Of a stretch of 64,000 nucleotides of DNA, positions 44,791 through 55,234 are shown piece after piece (the stretch's first letter is position 1; each line of letters starts with the position of its first letter). The stretch is from Trametopsis cervina. Lineage: Eukaryota; Basidiomycota; Agaricomycetes; Polyporales; Irpicaceae. The translations under genes were made by a program, and so were the position numbers. The stretch lies in contig MU278380.1 in NCBI GenBank assembly GCA_022385755.1, positions 62,001-126,000 of the forward strand, given 5' to 3'. The notes under the pieces are model-generated. The model did not search any database and was not told where the DNA came from. It saw nothing but the letters and a program-made list of their open reading frames with translations.

Positions 44791-44844
44791 ACTCAAATCC
44801 ATTCCTTTGCCGCCAGTGTTGGTGGTCGAGGAATGGATTTGAGT
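44791..44844. repeat. Perfect 16-bp inverted repeat (hairpin)
   Basis: ACTCAAATCCATTCCT (44791-44806) is repeated as its exact reverse complement AGGAATGGATTTGAGT (44829-44844), separated by 22 nt. The hairpin would be stable in RNA or single-stranded DNA. It lies downstream of the possible small gene at 44499. Confidence 0.7.
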
Positions 44845-45294
44845 AGCGAATCATCGTCGGTCTCTCAGGTTCAATGTTTGGACCGTATACCCCACCATCA
44901 CCGCAGAACCCCAATCCATGACATCGCTCTGTTTGCTGAATCGTGGGCACGGGTCGCCCCATCCTGGTTTCACAACATAACATCAGTTATCCACCTTAGC
45001 TTTGACCTCACTTGTCGCATCATCGTTTTGTCGCTCTGTTCCACGCTCTACACTATCAACATCCTTCATTTCTCTCCTACAAACGTATCAATAGCATCAC
45101 CACTTCCGAAAGCTCTCAATTTACACAGTTCACACAGTCGCTATCTTTTGTTATAGTTCATCTCATAATGATACAGTGTGGCTACAGTAGCCCGCGTGCC
45201 TTGGAGTTGAGTATACAATCTGAACTTTAAACCTCGGTCACAAGGAGACTGCTCCCGCTCTTGCGTGTATTCTCCTTCCGAGTTACCGGAATGT
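44845..45294. other. Intergenic region before TMA22 3' end
   Basis: A plus-strand open frame from 44833 (107 codons) has no recognised domain and is not called; otherwise featureless. Confidence 0.4.
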
Positions 45295-46235
45295 TCACTC
45301 TGCACCTTTCTTCTTAGGTTTGTCCTCCACCTCCACGACATTATCTATGGGTATGCCTTTGAGAACACCTGCGCCCTCCTCAATCATCTCGAGGATCTCG
45401 CCGCTCACATCGCCTTGTACGATGATCTCCTCCTGGCCTTGAGCGTTCTTTGTGACAGATGCACCAGTGGCGAACTTCTGCGCGAACTGCTTTGCGGCCT
45501 TCTTCAGATCGATGCCTGAATGTATGTACGGTAGGTGCACGGTAGGATCAGTGGTTGGATGGGATCATATGATGAGCGTACCGAATGCCTCTAGCCCGTG
45601 TACAGATATAACATGCTTCCGCTTATTCCGCTCTATACGTTTGAGAGTGACCTGCACAGTTAGTCAGCATCGCCGCAATTGCAAGATAAGATAGAAGCGA
45701 AGAACACACCTGGGAGGCCTACAGATCACGGAAGAGGGGTGAGTCCGTGTGAAGACAGCTGTGTCAACAGATACGAGGTCGCATACCATTTTCTTCTTCA
45801 GAGCGGCATCTGCCTTGGCCTCCGCTTTCGCCTCTTTCTTTGCCGCCTCCTTCTCGAGTTTAGACTGCGCCTCCAAGCTCAGCGTGCCCAGCTTTGCTTG
45901 CATCGCCTCTGCCGTGGGTGGGCTGAGCCCACGTTCGAAATAATACAGCAGCAGCAGACGTACCTTCGGAGTAGTATTTCTCGTATAGCACTGGGTCCTG
46001 CTGTAGTAGATGATCCTTGCATTTCTTGAAGCTGGACCCGAACTCGCAGTATTCGTGAGGGAAGGTGCAAACTGAGGATGAAAGAACATCATGCCGAGAT
46101 TTGCGTGAGATTGCAGCGCAATTTATTTCAGGAGAGATTCTGCTGAGCACCTTCACAGTAACTGACAAAAACTGGTGGTATGGCCTCCGCCGCAGCTGGG
46201 GCGGTTGTGGAACTGGATTCTGCTTCAGCAGACAT
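45295..46235 (-). CDS. TMA22: Density-regulated protein homologue (DENR/Tma22), SUI1 domain
   Basis: Ribosome-recycling and re-initiation factor that acts with MCT-1/Tma20 on 40S subunits. Exon 1 begins MSAEAESSSTTAPAAAEAIP and ends FVSYCE; splicing gives YCEVCTFPHEYCEFGSSFKK, the Cys-rich N-terminal zinc-binding region of DENR. Then DHLLQQDPVLYEKYYSEG, a basic helix LEKEAAKKEAKAEAKADAAL, QVTLKRIERNKRKHVISVHG, and the SUI1 domain GIDLKKAAKQFAQKFATGAS with EEIIVQGDVSGEILEMIEEG, ending VVEVEDKPKKKGAE. About five introns in 940 bp. The length (about 200 residues) matches the family. Confidence 0.93.
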
Positions 46236-47180
46236 GGCGGACGCAGAGGAGATCGTTGTGGCGCTCAGTGAGGGCGCTTGAGGGTTATCATCACCGCCAG
46301 GATAATTATTTACGTGTCAGGTGATTGAGATTTGGGATGCCCTTGTGGTCGTTCGCGTCGCGCAACGACGAACTTGCAGGTTGTGCTTATCAGGCAGCGC
46401 AACGACGAACTCATCCTCCGCACTGGTGCAGTCATAACCTAGGAATCTCAAACCCTAAGCGGCCTTCATTAACTACCTCCTGCATTGCATCGACCACTAC
46501 AGGCTTCCCGCTGGAGCCGCACAACATGCACGCGGTTGAGAGGTGGGATGTCATACTCTTTACAACGTTCTTCATAACCTGCCAAGTGTTGGTGTGCCTG
46601 AAGCAAGACTAGCGATGCCAACTCTACTCTTGGGCGGCGTTCGTGCTGTCGATGGGGGATGGGGGCTCAAGGCTACATGTCGCTTGAATAACCTCTGCAT
46701 GTGCGTACTGCTCACAGATACTTATGTGCCTCCTATGTGCACCTCATCGTGTTTTTTTATCTCAGAGTTTGCCCGGCGGACCATCTGCCGCAGAACGTTT
46801 CCTCACTCACGCTGAACCGTGAAGTAGTTCCGCGAGTAGATTTGCTACCGCGCATATCGAATTCGGCGGACTTAATTGGTTCCTGCTCTGCAACAGCCCG
46901 TATCGCGCTCGGTCTAACTCGCAAACTTTCTTATGCAGCCTCCCTTCTCATGCATTGATGATTACAAAATTGCAGCATGACAGTGCGATATGGGCGTTCT
47001 TACAAGGCCGGGAACCTGGATCGAAGACGTCCCTCAGCTGTCCCCTTAGCGAGCGCCACGGCCCGCACCATGAAACACTTGACCAACCAAACTAGGTTCA
47101 CAGAATTGTCATCAACTCCCTGCTATCCGCACGGAGGCTATGGGTGTGATCGGTGGCCAGCGCCCATGCTATCCGCGGGA
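46236..47180. other. Intergenic region between TMA22 and the protease-like gene
   Basis: No gene recognised; short frames only. A 15-nt direct repeat, GCGCAACGACGAACT, occurs near 46360 and again about 38 bp downstream. Confidence 0.4.
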
Positions 47181-47190
47181 CTGTATATAG
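47181..47190 (+). promoter_or_regulatory. TATA-like element of the protease-like gene
   Basis: CTGTATATAG about 100 bp upstream of the ATG at 47290. Confidence 0.4.
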
Positions 47191-47289
47191 TTCTCTTCCT
47201 CTGTGCCTGTGGTCCCCGTTTGGCTGACCACCTTCCCATCCGTTTGATATACGGCCTTCACGCCGCTGCGACCCACGATTCAGCTCACT

Positions 47290-49437
47290 ATGACTGCGTC
47301 GTGGTCCCTCGTATACCTTCTGGTCCTCGCACATACTATCTCCGCTTGGAGTATCCGATCGTCACCACAAATGAGGGACAGCTCAATTTTTGTCCCTCAG
47401 AGGGTCAACATACCCTTGCATTATGATTCTGCGGGACGATATGTCACTTCTGTCCTGATGGTATGTCTCCTCATCTGTACCTCTCATCATGCATTTATGT
47501 TCTTCTTTGCAGAATCCCGGATCCACCCAGCAACGCTTCAATTTTACATTGACAACTTCCACGGCGTTGACGTATGTTGCCGGCACGCAATGTTCGACTT
47601 GCAGCGGTGCCAACTTGTGAGCGTGCCCCAGCGTTTTCTGAAACTGGTAAATGAATAATCATATTTTGGCCAGTTACAACCGCTCCCAGTCGACTGATGC
47701 ACAGGCATTATCGACGTCTGCAAAAAGCGCACCTCTCTTCGGGCAGGATCTGCCTTCGACCTTTGTGAAGGAGGATTGCCAACTGTTGACTGATAACAGC
47801 AGCGTCTGGGACTACCCCAATCAAACTAGTGAGACACTGCACCACCATCTCATCTTCTGGTCTATCAAATATTGATATATGTGATTATTCCATAGTCGTC
47901 GTTGTTGCGGATAGCAATGCTAGCGGGGTTGCTGCGTTATCAAACGCTGTCGTGGGCGACGCGCTGTCTGGTATAATTGGATTTGGAACAGCGAAAGGAG
48001 CACTCTCATCGCCAAACGCCTCGGTTTATACCCCTCAGTTTGCTGATTCGCCTTTCGGCCAATGGCTGGCACAACATCCTACTGCGCTCAATTTCTCGTT
48101 TGGTATGGCTCTCAACAAACCTCTTGACAATGCGAGGGGCAATAACACCTCGCCGGCTTCGATCGCGGGTGAGGGTAACAGTGCCGGGATCCTACATTGG
48201 CTACAACCCGACCCGACCGCCTACGATGGATCCAAGCTGGTGTGGAAGAATGTCAACAATACTGTTATTCCACAGCTCCCTGTCTCAAGTAACGCCACAT
48301 CTGGCGCCGATTGGTTCGTCAGCATGGACGGATGGGTAGCGTCAGCCGGTAACAACCACGTGTCGAATACCGAAGGGTTTATCGCCACAGCGGATCCTCT
48401 CTATTCCGACTTGTACTTGCCCCTTTCTCAGGCAACACTCATTCATACGTCTACAGTTCACATCATGCAGCCCACTGTGGAGTGCCACAATTACTCACAT
48501 ATAGCCGACAGACGACGCTATCGACGGATCGCAGCTCGGGACAGGCATCTCCTCTCTTGGGTTCCTAACGCAGGCATGGACGATCCCGTGCGATAGCAAA
48601 TTCACGTTTGGTCTTGTGGTCGGCACCGAAACATTCACTGTGAACGAGGATTCATTGGTTATCAGGCAAGCTGATGGTACCTGCGTCAGCGGTATCGAAG
48701 GATGGACAGACGCCTCTCAGACCCAGCACCTCTTCGGCGCCAGGTTCCTCAGCACGATCTATTTGTAAGTCAACCCTGAATTATGACCAACTTACGCCTA
48801 CAACTTTACTGACCCGGTGTACCATATCAGAATATTCCAGATCATGCCTGAGGGTCCGAACTCGATGGGATTCGCACCGCGCGCCTCGTCTGAACAACCG
48901 GCCAACCATATTGGCGCTATCGTTGGCGGTGCTGTCGGCGGCGTTGCGCTCATCGCCATCATCGGCTCCGTGGTCTTTTTCTTCGTCTATCGACGACGCC
49001 ACGCGTCTTACCACGCCACAACCGCTCGATACGACGGTGCTGAGGCGGAAAAGCCTGCGAACGGGTTCGTCCAACCGTTTGAATTGCTGTCGCCGATGAG
49101 CTCGGTGTTCCCGAGCGCACCCCAAACAGCAGCGGACTCCTCCTTCAGCCCGTCTTCGTCCGCCGCGTTCTTCCCGAGTCAAACACCATCCACAGTCCCC
49201 GCGCAGATCCTGCCCGAAGACCGTCCTGGGAGCCTGGAACTTGCGCCCCCAAGCTATGAGATATCGGAGGGCATGCAAAGCCCGACGTCGTCTGCGTTCC
49301 CTGTACCCCGCGAGAAGTCGGGGAGGCAAGCGAGCTCGTCCAGTGACTTAGCGGATGCTCAGCCGTTTATACCGATGGAGGCTATCGTTGAGTCGAATAT
49401 GAGTGCGGAAACTGCACCGCACAGCCTTCACGAGTAG
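47290..49437 (+). CDS. Aspartic-protease-fold type I membrane protein lacking catalytic motifs
   Basis: Signal peptide MTASWSLVYLLVLAHTISAW. The N-lobe reads PLHYDSAGRYVTSVLM, then NPGSTQQRFNFTLTTSTALT followed by YVAGTQCSTCSGA, laid out as in pepsin-family proteins, but TTST stands where D-T/S-G is expected. The second lobe has DALSGIIGFGTAKGALSSPN, FGQWLAQHPTALNFSFGMAL, ADWFVSMDGWVASAGNNHVS, and at the second catalytic position GFIATADPLYSDLYLP, again without D-T/S-G. TIPCDSKFTFGLVVGTETFT and GTCVSGIEGW give the C-terminal pepsin-like strands. A helix IGAIVGGAVGGVALIAIIGS with VVFFFVYRRR then leads to a cytosolic tail of about 140 residues rich in S, P and E. Several N-glycosylation sites. 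Likely a pseudoprotease with a receptor-like layout; about seven introns. Confidence 0.8.
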
Positions 49438-50067
49438 GCACCACGGTGATCATGATACCTCTTCATTCTTCTAATACCTCTCGATGGCACCTCCGTCTTT
49501 CCTCCGTATGGACAAGTGTTGGGATACACTCGTGCTCCTATGTTTCATATTCCTTCGCGCGCGTGCGCGGCTGACACTGTATCACTAAATCTTTTGCACG
49601 CGACCGAACTCTATGTACACTTCGACCTTCTCTGTCTAATGGGCGTTGGGCTTGACCCCTATTTCACAGCCCCTTCGCGTAGTTATACGTAAAAAATATA
49701 TGCTCCTGCATGATGCTTACATATTTGGTGGACTGCGAAACCGTTTAAACGTTTGTAGTGAGTACGAACCGTATCCCTGTTTGGGTCGTCACTAGAATAA
49801 GTCGCGCCTGGTGGGGAGAGGTGAGAGGTAAATGATCTAGTGCGTGATAAGTGATAGACGTATCATTGGAAGTAGGCTGAAGAGCCCTGCTGTGCCTTCC
49901 GTAAGGTTTAGGCGCGGTAGCTTGCGGACTAATACGTATATGCGATCGTCGATTCGTAGTGGGATGTGAGGTACAACAGCATGGAGACAGACAAATGCAG
50001 AACTATGCCTATCATCATGACCATGGACAGATTCTGAACGTAGGCGGGATTAAAAGAGATCTACGTT
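49438..50067. other. Intergenic region between convergent genes
   Basis: Shared 3' flank of two convergent genes; no coding frame or repeat recognised. Confidence 0.45.
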
Positions 50068-50751
50068 CTAGATAACTACTGCGAGCACAGGCTGCCAGGA
50101 GCCCGCGGACACATGCCTTAGCTCAAGGAGAATGAGCTGGTCAATCGAGTACCTTGTGGCATGCCAGTCCGGCCGCGGGTCCCTGGACGGTACGGTCGAC
50201 AACTCCTGGAGTAAGGCATCAGCGGTGGAGAAGAAATAGGCACTATTTGGTACTCACTTGCAAGCACGTCCTGAGTTTCTTCGCGACCTCATGGGCGAGC
50301 TTTGCCCTCGTTATCGGATCCGCGTTGTAGTTGTGGTCAAACAGATGGATATTGTCAGACCACACGTCATATCCTGGCCACTAATGACATGACGCAAAAC
50401 GAGGTCAGTGGTAACTATTCCTCTATCGGGGAGTTACGCACGAAGATGCGCAATGCGGTCTTTCTCGCCGTTGCGCTCAGCGTGATTTCGTCTTTTGCGC
50501 CATCGAGGGTACCGAAGATTGAAGGAAGGTTCAAGGCATCTGCGAGCGGAATACCGAGCGTTCCCCCCACACAGAATTGTATGCTCTCAAGCGGGCTGTA
50601 CGATGTTTGTGCCCTGTATACCATTTGAGGAACGATGATTCCTGGGCCCTCTGGAACAGTCATAAACGTGTGAGAATGAACATTTGCCTGTCAATATCAC
50701 ACAGTATTAAGCTTGGTTGAATGTGGAAGACCGGCGAGTGGGACTTACCAT
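50068..50751 (-). CDS. Agaricomycete small protein family with W-P-G-Y motif, unknown function
   Basis: A family I know only as hypothetical proteins, often multicopy in mushroom-forming fungi. Core: ANVHSHTFMTVPEGPGIIVP, then QMVYRAQTSYSPLESIQFCV, GGTLGIPLADALNLPSIFGT, ITLSATARKTALRIF, and after an intron WPGYDVWSDNIHLFDHNYNA with PITRAKLAHEVAKKLRTCLQ. The last exon reads YSIDQLILLELRHVSAGSWQ and ends PVLAVVI. The order (GPGI, LGIPLxDAL, WPGY-x2-WS, P-I-T-R-x-K-L, L-x-H-V-S-x-G-S-W-Q-P) matches the family. The start is uncertain: 50751 would place an intron directly after the initiator ATG; alternatively an upstream frame reading KLIPLFVNSFKL belongs to exon 1, but it has no in-frame ATG that I can find. 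The 5' end may be damaged. Confidence 0.6.
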
Positions 50752-51760
50752 GGTTAGCTTGATTCACTAGTTTGAAGGAATTGACGAAAAGAGGTATGAG
50801 CTTCTGAGAGTATATCAGCAAAAATACCACTGAGAGCAGAATCTCGTTACCGTAGTAAACTTCCGAGTGTACGATTGAGGAGACCAATAAGACTGGATTC
50901 CTATGGGACTGTATGACCACTGCTTGGCAGTTATATAGCTCTGGAACTCCGTCTCTTCATCGGATACTGGGAGCATGCAATGGAAATGCCCTGGTAGAGT
51001 CCAATCAGATCCAACAAGGGTAAACTACACACAGAGAGACTCACGACCGACATAAGCCTCGCATATGCACGATAATGGTGTGCCATACAGTATGTGCGAC
51101 CGGCATATGTCAAGCAATGGGCATGTTGATAGGGTGTCCGGGTTTCGAACACGTTCTGACACACTACCCTTGGAATATATCCCGTCATGCGTGTATGGCT
51201 GGTGCTAGAAGAGTGGCAAACTTGAATGTCCTGAACAGAAACTACAGGCGTGAGATGGAAATGTCCTGGCGAAAGCTTGCTGACGCTACCAAGGGTCCGA
51301 GACATATACGCAAAGGAGCTCAGCTTGCAGAGCGCCAGCGTCTCAAGTATTCCCAAAAGATGGACGCACCACGCTCAACAGAAAATGAGGCTGGCAGGAG
51401 CTCATCAAGCATACCAAGGGTCCAATACACACATGACGGGCATGGCTGCCATCGGACAGAGAAATGTCGCATCCATCTGCGGGATGATAACACACCAAGA
51501 GGACCTGCTGTCCGCCTCTCCGTAGGTTAATGATGTTGTAACTGTGAAGAGCTGGTCAGAGTTGCGTTATCTGGAGCTCGGCATACAAGACTCGCCAAAT
51601 TCGGGTTTTGATGCGCCCCGATGTTACCGGATGTTGTGACATCGGTCTCGTGACCGCGTCGGTCGTACTTGACGTCATTCACTGACGCAGTCAGAGGCGA
51701 AGTCGACTCCTCCCATGAGCCGCAGATCAGGATTAATGGCGTCGCCGTCGGTGCGGTCGC
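50752..51760. other. Intergenic region with degenerate fragments similar to each other
   Basis: On the minus strand two pieces, SPGHFHLTPVVSVQDIQ (about 51220-51275) and LPGHFHCMLPVSDEETEFQ (about 50930-50995), resemble one another, suggesting an old internal duplication. They may be relics of related 5' exons. No complete gene is visible. Confidence 0.35.
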
Positions 51761-51767
51761 TATATAA
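51761..51767 (+). promoter_or_regulatory. TATA box of the mitochondrial low-complexity protein gene
   Basis: TATATAA about 70 bp upstream of the ATG at 51834, followed by a C/T-rich leader. Confidence 0.55.
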
Positions 51768-51833
51768 TCTCCTCTTTTCTCGGAAATAACCTCACACTTT
51801 TACTTCCTTCACCTCGAATAATCAAGCACCGAC

Positions 51834-52987
51834 ATGTTGTCTCGTCGTGTAATGCGTCTTCCAGCTGGCTCTCGAGTTGTCGCAAGGGCTCCTCAGGCCG
51901 TAGGAGTGCGCTTCATGAGCAATGCTTCCAGACATGAACAAGTAGGTCGCTCCGCGAAGGGTTCGCCGCTTGACTCAGCGAATAGCCAGTCAGGAAAACA
52001 AGCTTCAAGGGGAGGGCTGTTGGGGAATCCAGAGGGTGTTGGTTTTGCTGATCAAGTCGGGTCTCAGAGCTCAAGCATTCATGGTGGCGAGATTGGAAAA
52101 CAGGAGAGCGCGGAGGGTCATAAGGGAGAGGAGAACATCACGCCACCGTCGTTTACCGATGCCGTGAAGAGCAAGCTCGGCTTCAAGACGACAGCAGGCG
52201 AGGATAAACAGAATCGTGGAGGGGGAAAGGGGGTGACGGGGACTGGCAAGGTGACTGCAGATAGCGGTAAAAGGACCATGCATACGTCGGCTGTCGCATA
52301 TATGCCTGCAAAGACGCAAGGACAGGCCCCAGAGGGTAGCAGGAAACCGAAGGAGTCCACGCACGCTGATCAAAACTCGCATCTTAAGCACAAGTCGAGC
52401 ACCGGCACTCCGGACCACGGCAAAGGTAATGCTGCTAAGAACCCAAAGCTGCCCTCACATGAGGTGAGTTTACACCGTTCATAGGGGTTCCGAGTGTTCT
52501 CAGTTCTGATATCACGTTGAGGTGGCTGGTTCTTCTGGCAAATCCAACTCAACAAAGCGAGCGTTTCATACCAGCGCATTACGCTCAGAAAACGCTAAGC
52601 ATACCGCCGATTCCTACTTCAAGGACATCGATGACGCGAAGCCCGTAAATCCCAAAGTACATCAGGTCGATTCGTCCAGCGATACTGGCGCGCCGGTTGC
52701 CCGCGCGAACGAACATCCTGCGACTGGGCCTTTCTCTCGCTCTGGCTCTGGCTCCTCGGAGTATGAATCAACGGTAAGCGGCTTTCGTGTCGAATATATG
52801 TGCGTTGGTTTATTGATATCCTGCTCAGCAGTCTAGCAAGGGAGAGCAGCCATACAATAAGCCATCCCCAGGTGATTCTGACCAGGATCTCAGATATGGT
52901 GGGCAACCAGGGCTCAGCAAGCCCAGCAAGTCTAACGAGGGACCATCCGGGAAAGCTGCTGGAGGCCGTAAAGCTGAAGGACGTTGA
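51834..52987 (+). CDS. Predicted mitochondrial hydrophilic low-complexity protein, unknown function
   Basis: No family with known function recognised. The N-terminus MLSRRVMRLPAGSRVVARAP is an Arg-rich presequence followed by VRFMSNAS, a typical mitochondrial processing area. The rest is hydrophilic and low-complexity (G, S, K, N, E), with DAVKSKLGFKTT as the only helix-like stretch. Two internal segments, GKRTMHTSAVAYMP and TKRAFHTSALRSEN, repeat an R-x-x-H-T-S-A pattern that itself resembles presequence cleavage regions. The protein ends GKAAGGRKAEGR. Three exons: about 51834-52463, 52522-52773 and a last exon ending at 52987, with introns of about 55-60 nt. Composition resembles fungal stress-related hydrophilins, but this is inference only. 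Confidence 0.75.
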
Positions 52988-53253
52988 ACGAAAGATCAGG
53001 CTACTTGATTCATGAAGGATTGTGATTGTAACTATAGTACATTCTTGGAGGCATGTGTAATATATAGCGATGGATTGAGGCTATAATGAACTCATCAGCC
53101 GCATATACTGCCACCTAATGGGATGGCAAAAAATTCTATCGCTCGAAGTCCTCGAGAGACACAAGGGGGTGGATGTTCGCGGTGTCCTGAAAGAACGTCT
53201 ATGACATTCGGTAGGTTGTCATACGCCCAGAACGTATACACTTCATCTTTCGC

Positions 53254-54480
53254 TTACTGGAGAACACTCATCAATATATTGGTAAACCTTTCGGGCTCGT
53301 CCCAGTGCACCTAACTTGGTGTGAGCTGCACATTCTACCTCAGCAACAAGAAAAGTAAGATAACGCACAAAGTGGTTTGCATTCTCGATCTTCGTGAACC
53401 GGGCTTGTCGTGTCTGACTGTTGCTAGCACGATCCCATTCTTCCGTACGGTCCTTCAACCACTTTGCGGCAGCCATGAGCGGCCAGGCACTCGAATCGGT
53501 CCATAGAACGCGCAGTTGGACGTCCTTCCACACACCCGAAGGGTTAAGATACGCTCGTGTGGTGTTTTCATGGAGCACGTCCACTAGTGGTAGGATTCGA
53601 CGCCACGCAAGGAACGCCGAGGGCTCACTGATCGTCTCATGGTCGCTGGCCGTGAGCGTCTTGAAAGTGGGCTCTCTTATGGCCGTACGCGATTGGAGGA
53701 GAGGTATGGATACGTGGTCGAGGTTGTCTACGGGATCCTGGTATGCGCTTGCCAAGAGCATGAAGTGGGAGAATTTATGCTCTGGGGGAATGCTTGGGTC
53801 TCGGAATGGAGTGTAGAGACCTTCAGGAGGAGGACCGCCGAAGGATGTTAATGAGCCGTCTAGGAAAATATCTCCGCTTAGATGACACAAGGGCAAGCAG
53901 AGAGCTGAGTAACCTCACCGTACGCGACCACCATACGCAGATAACCCTCTAAGCCGGCTCGGATATCTTGCGGCAGGTCGGAAGCGTGTGCAAGGAGCGA
54001 CAACAACGTCACGCATCCGAAAGACCAAGTCACGAAGACTACTCCGCCTGATTGCGATCCATCCGGGTTTCGTGTGACAGCGGGGATTTCGCGTAGCTGG
54101 ATAAAGCGGAAGAGGAAGACGGCGAGTTCTGTGCCTAAACCGGATATGACTGCGGCTTGCTCGTCCTTATTCCCAGTGGTTAGACTCTCAAGCTCATCGG
54201 GGCGGAATTTTGACGATCCAGAGTATTCGCGTGAATTGACGGTGACGAAGCGGGCATTGTGCGACGGGGCGAAGGGGAAAAGTGGCCTATAAGAAGCTGA
54301 TAAGATATATGCATATCAGCATGATCGATGCAAACCGAAGGAACAGAAACACATACCACTGTTTACTCCTAGACCGTGCAAGAAGACCACTGTAGTGTAG
54401 TCTCCTGTGGATGTCTCAGGCGCTCCTGTGTCTTCATAGTAAAGCTCCCTGCCGTTGTCGTCGACGGGTATGGTGGGCAT
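53254..54480 (-). CDS. Alpha/beta hydrolase
   Basis: Serine hydrolase of the alpha/beta fold. Start MPTIPVDDNGRELYYEDTGA, then TTVVFLHGLGVNS with the oxyanion-hole HGLG. The next exon reads LFPFAPSHNARFVTVNSREY (canonical NxRxYGxS-like strand 4) and GGVVFVTWSFGCVTLLSLLA, where W-S-F-G-C is the nucleophile elbow. C-terminal part: DIFLDGSLTSFGGPPPEGLY, an unusually long cap region, LRVLWTDSSAWPLMAAAKWL, KIENANHF and after the last intron VHWDEPERFTNILMSVLQ, placing the catalytic His in NANHFVHWDEP. About five introns. The substrate is not predictable. Homologues are common as unassigned hydrolases in Agaricomycetes. Confidence 0.85.
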
Positions 54481-55234
54481 AGCTAAGCAGTCTTGGGAAC
54501 ACGAGACCCGGTATCGACTGACATATGCTGTGAGGCAGATAGACTGTTAATCCGGCCCACCGGCATCCCGCAGCTGAAAGCATGATTCTGGTGAGCGACC
54601 ACCATGAAACTGATTGTATCATTGCGTGGGAAAACCCGAGATCATAGCGTGTATAGCTTGAGGAATATAGGGTATTGGGCTACAACTCATGGTTTGTTCA
54701 TGGCTCTGTGGGAGCATATGAAGTACGAGCAGTTCCTGTGAGGAGTTGTACGGTGGTGGGTGAAGTAGAAGTGGCGTTCAGCGCGTCCTGAGCATATTCT
54801 CCGATTCCAAGTCCGCTGGTTAGTCCACAAAGTATTCACTCATGGTTGCATCCTTACCATCTCACATACGCACAACCACGATTCTGCAAGCTCGACGACA
54901 CAGTGTCTATTCGAGCTCGTTATTGTCACGCCATGGTTAAACCTAAACACCTTCCTGTAAAAGCGACGGGAGTAGCGGCCCGGAAAGCCTATGCCCACAT
55001 ATACGCCGAGCGAGTCACAGCTGGACGATAGACTGGTCGGACTGTCGGACGACAAGGTCGAAGCCCACCCACGGATTTCCGAGTCGGCGCCGTGGTAGTC
55101 TCAACTCGTGCATCACCACGGTGTAAAGTGTTCTTCAACATGGGGCAAAAATGCGGTCTGCTCCCGCTCTCTCTACCCGTTTGTCCTCCTACCGTGACGG
55201 TCGCCGCAAGTTTGGAGACTTGGCAGGAGTGAAG
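54481..55234. other. Divergent promoter region, hydrolase / efflux carrier
   Basis: About 750 bp between opposite start codons; no gene or strong core element recognised. Confidence 0.45.

Noticed and set aside
48781..49329. 182-codon minus-strand frame over the 3' part of the protease-like gene
   Set aside because: Arg-rich antisense shadow of a Ser/Pro-rich coding region.
51075..51530. 151-codon plus-strand frame upstream of the mitochondrial protein gene
   Set aside because: No domain; the same stretch reads on the minus strand as fragments that resemble each other, which explains it better.
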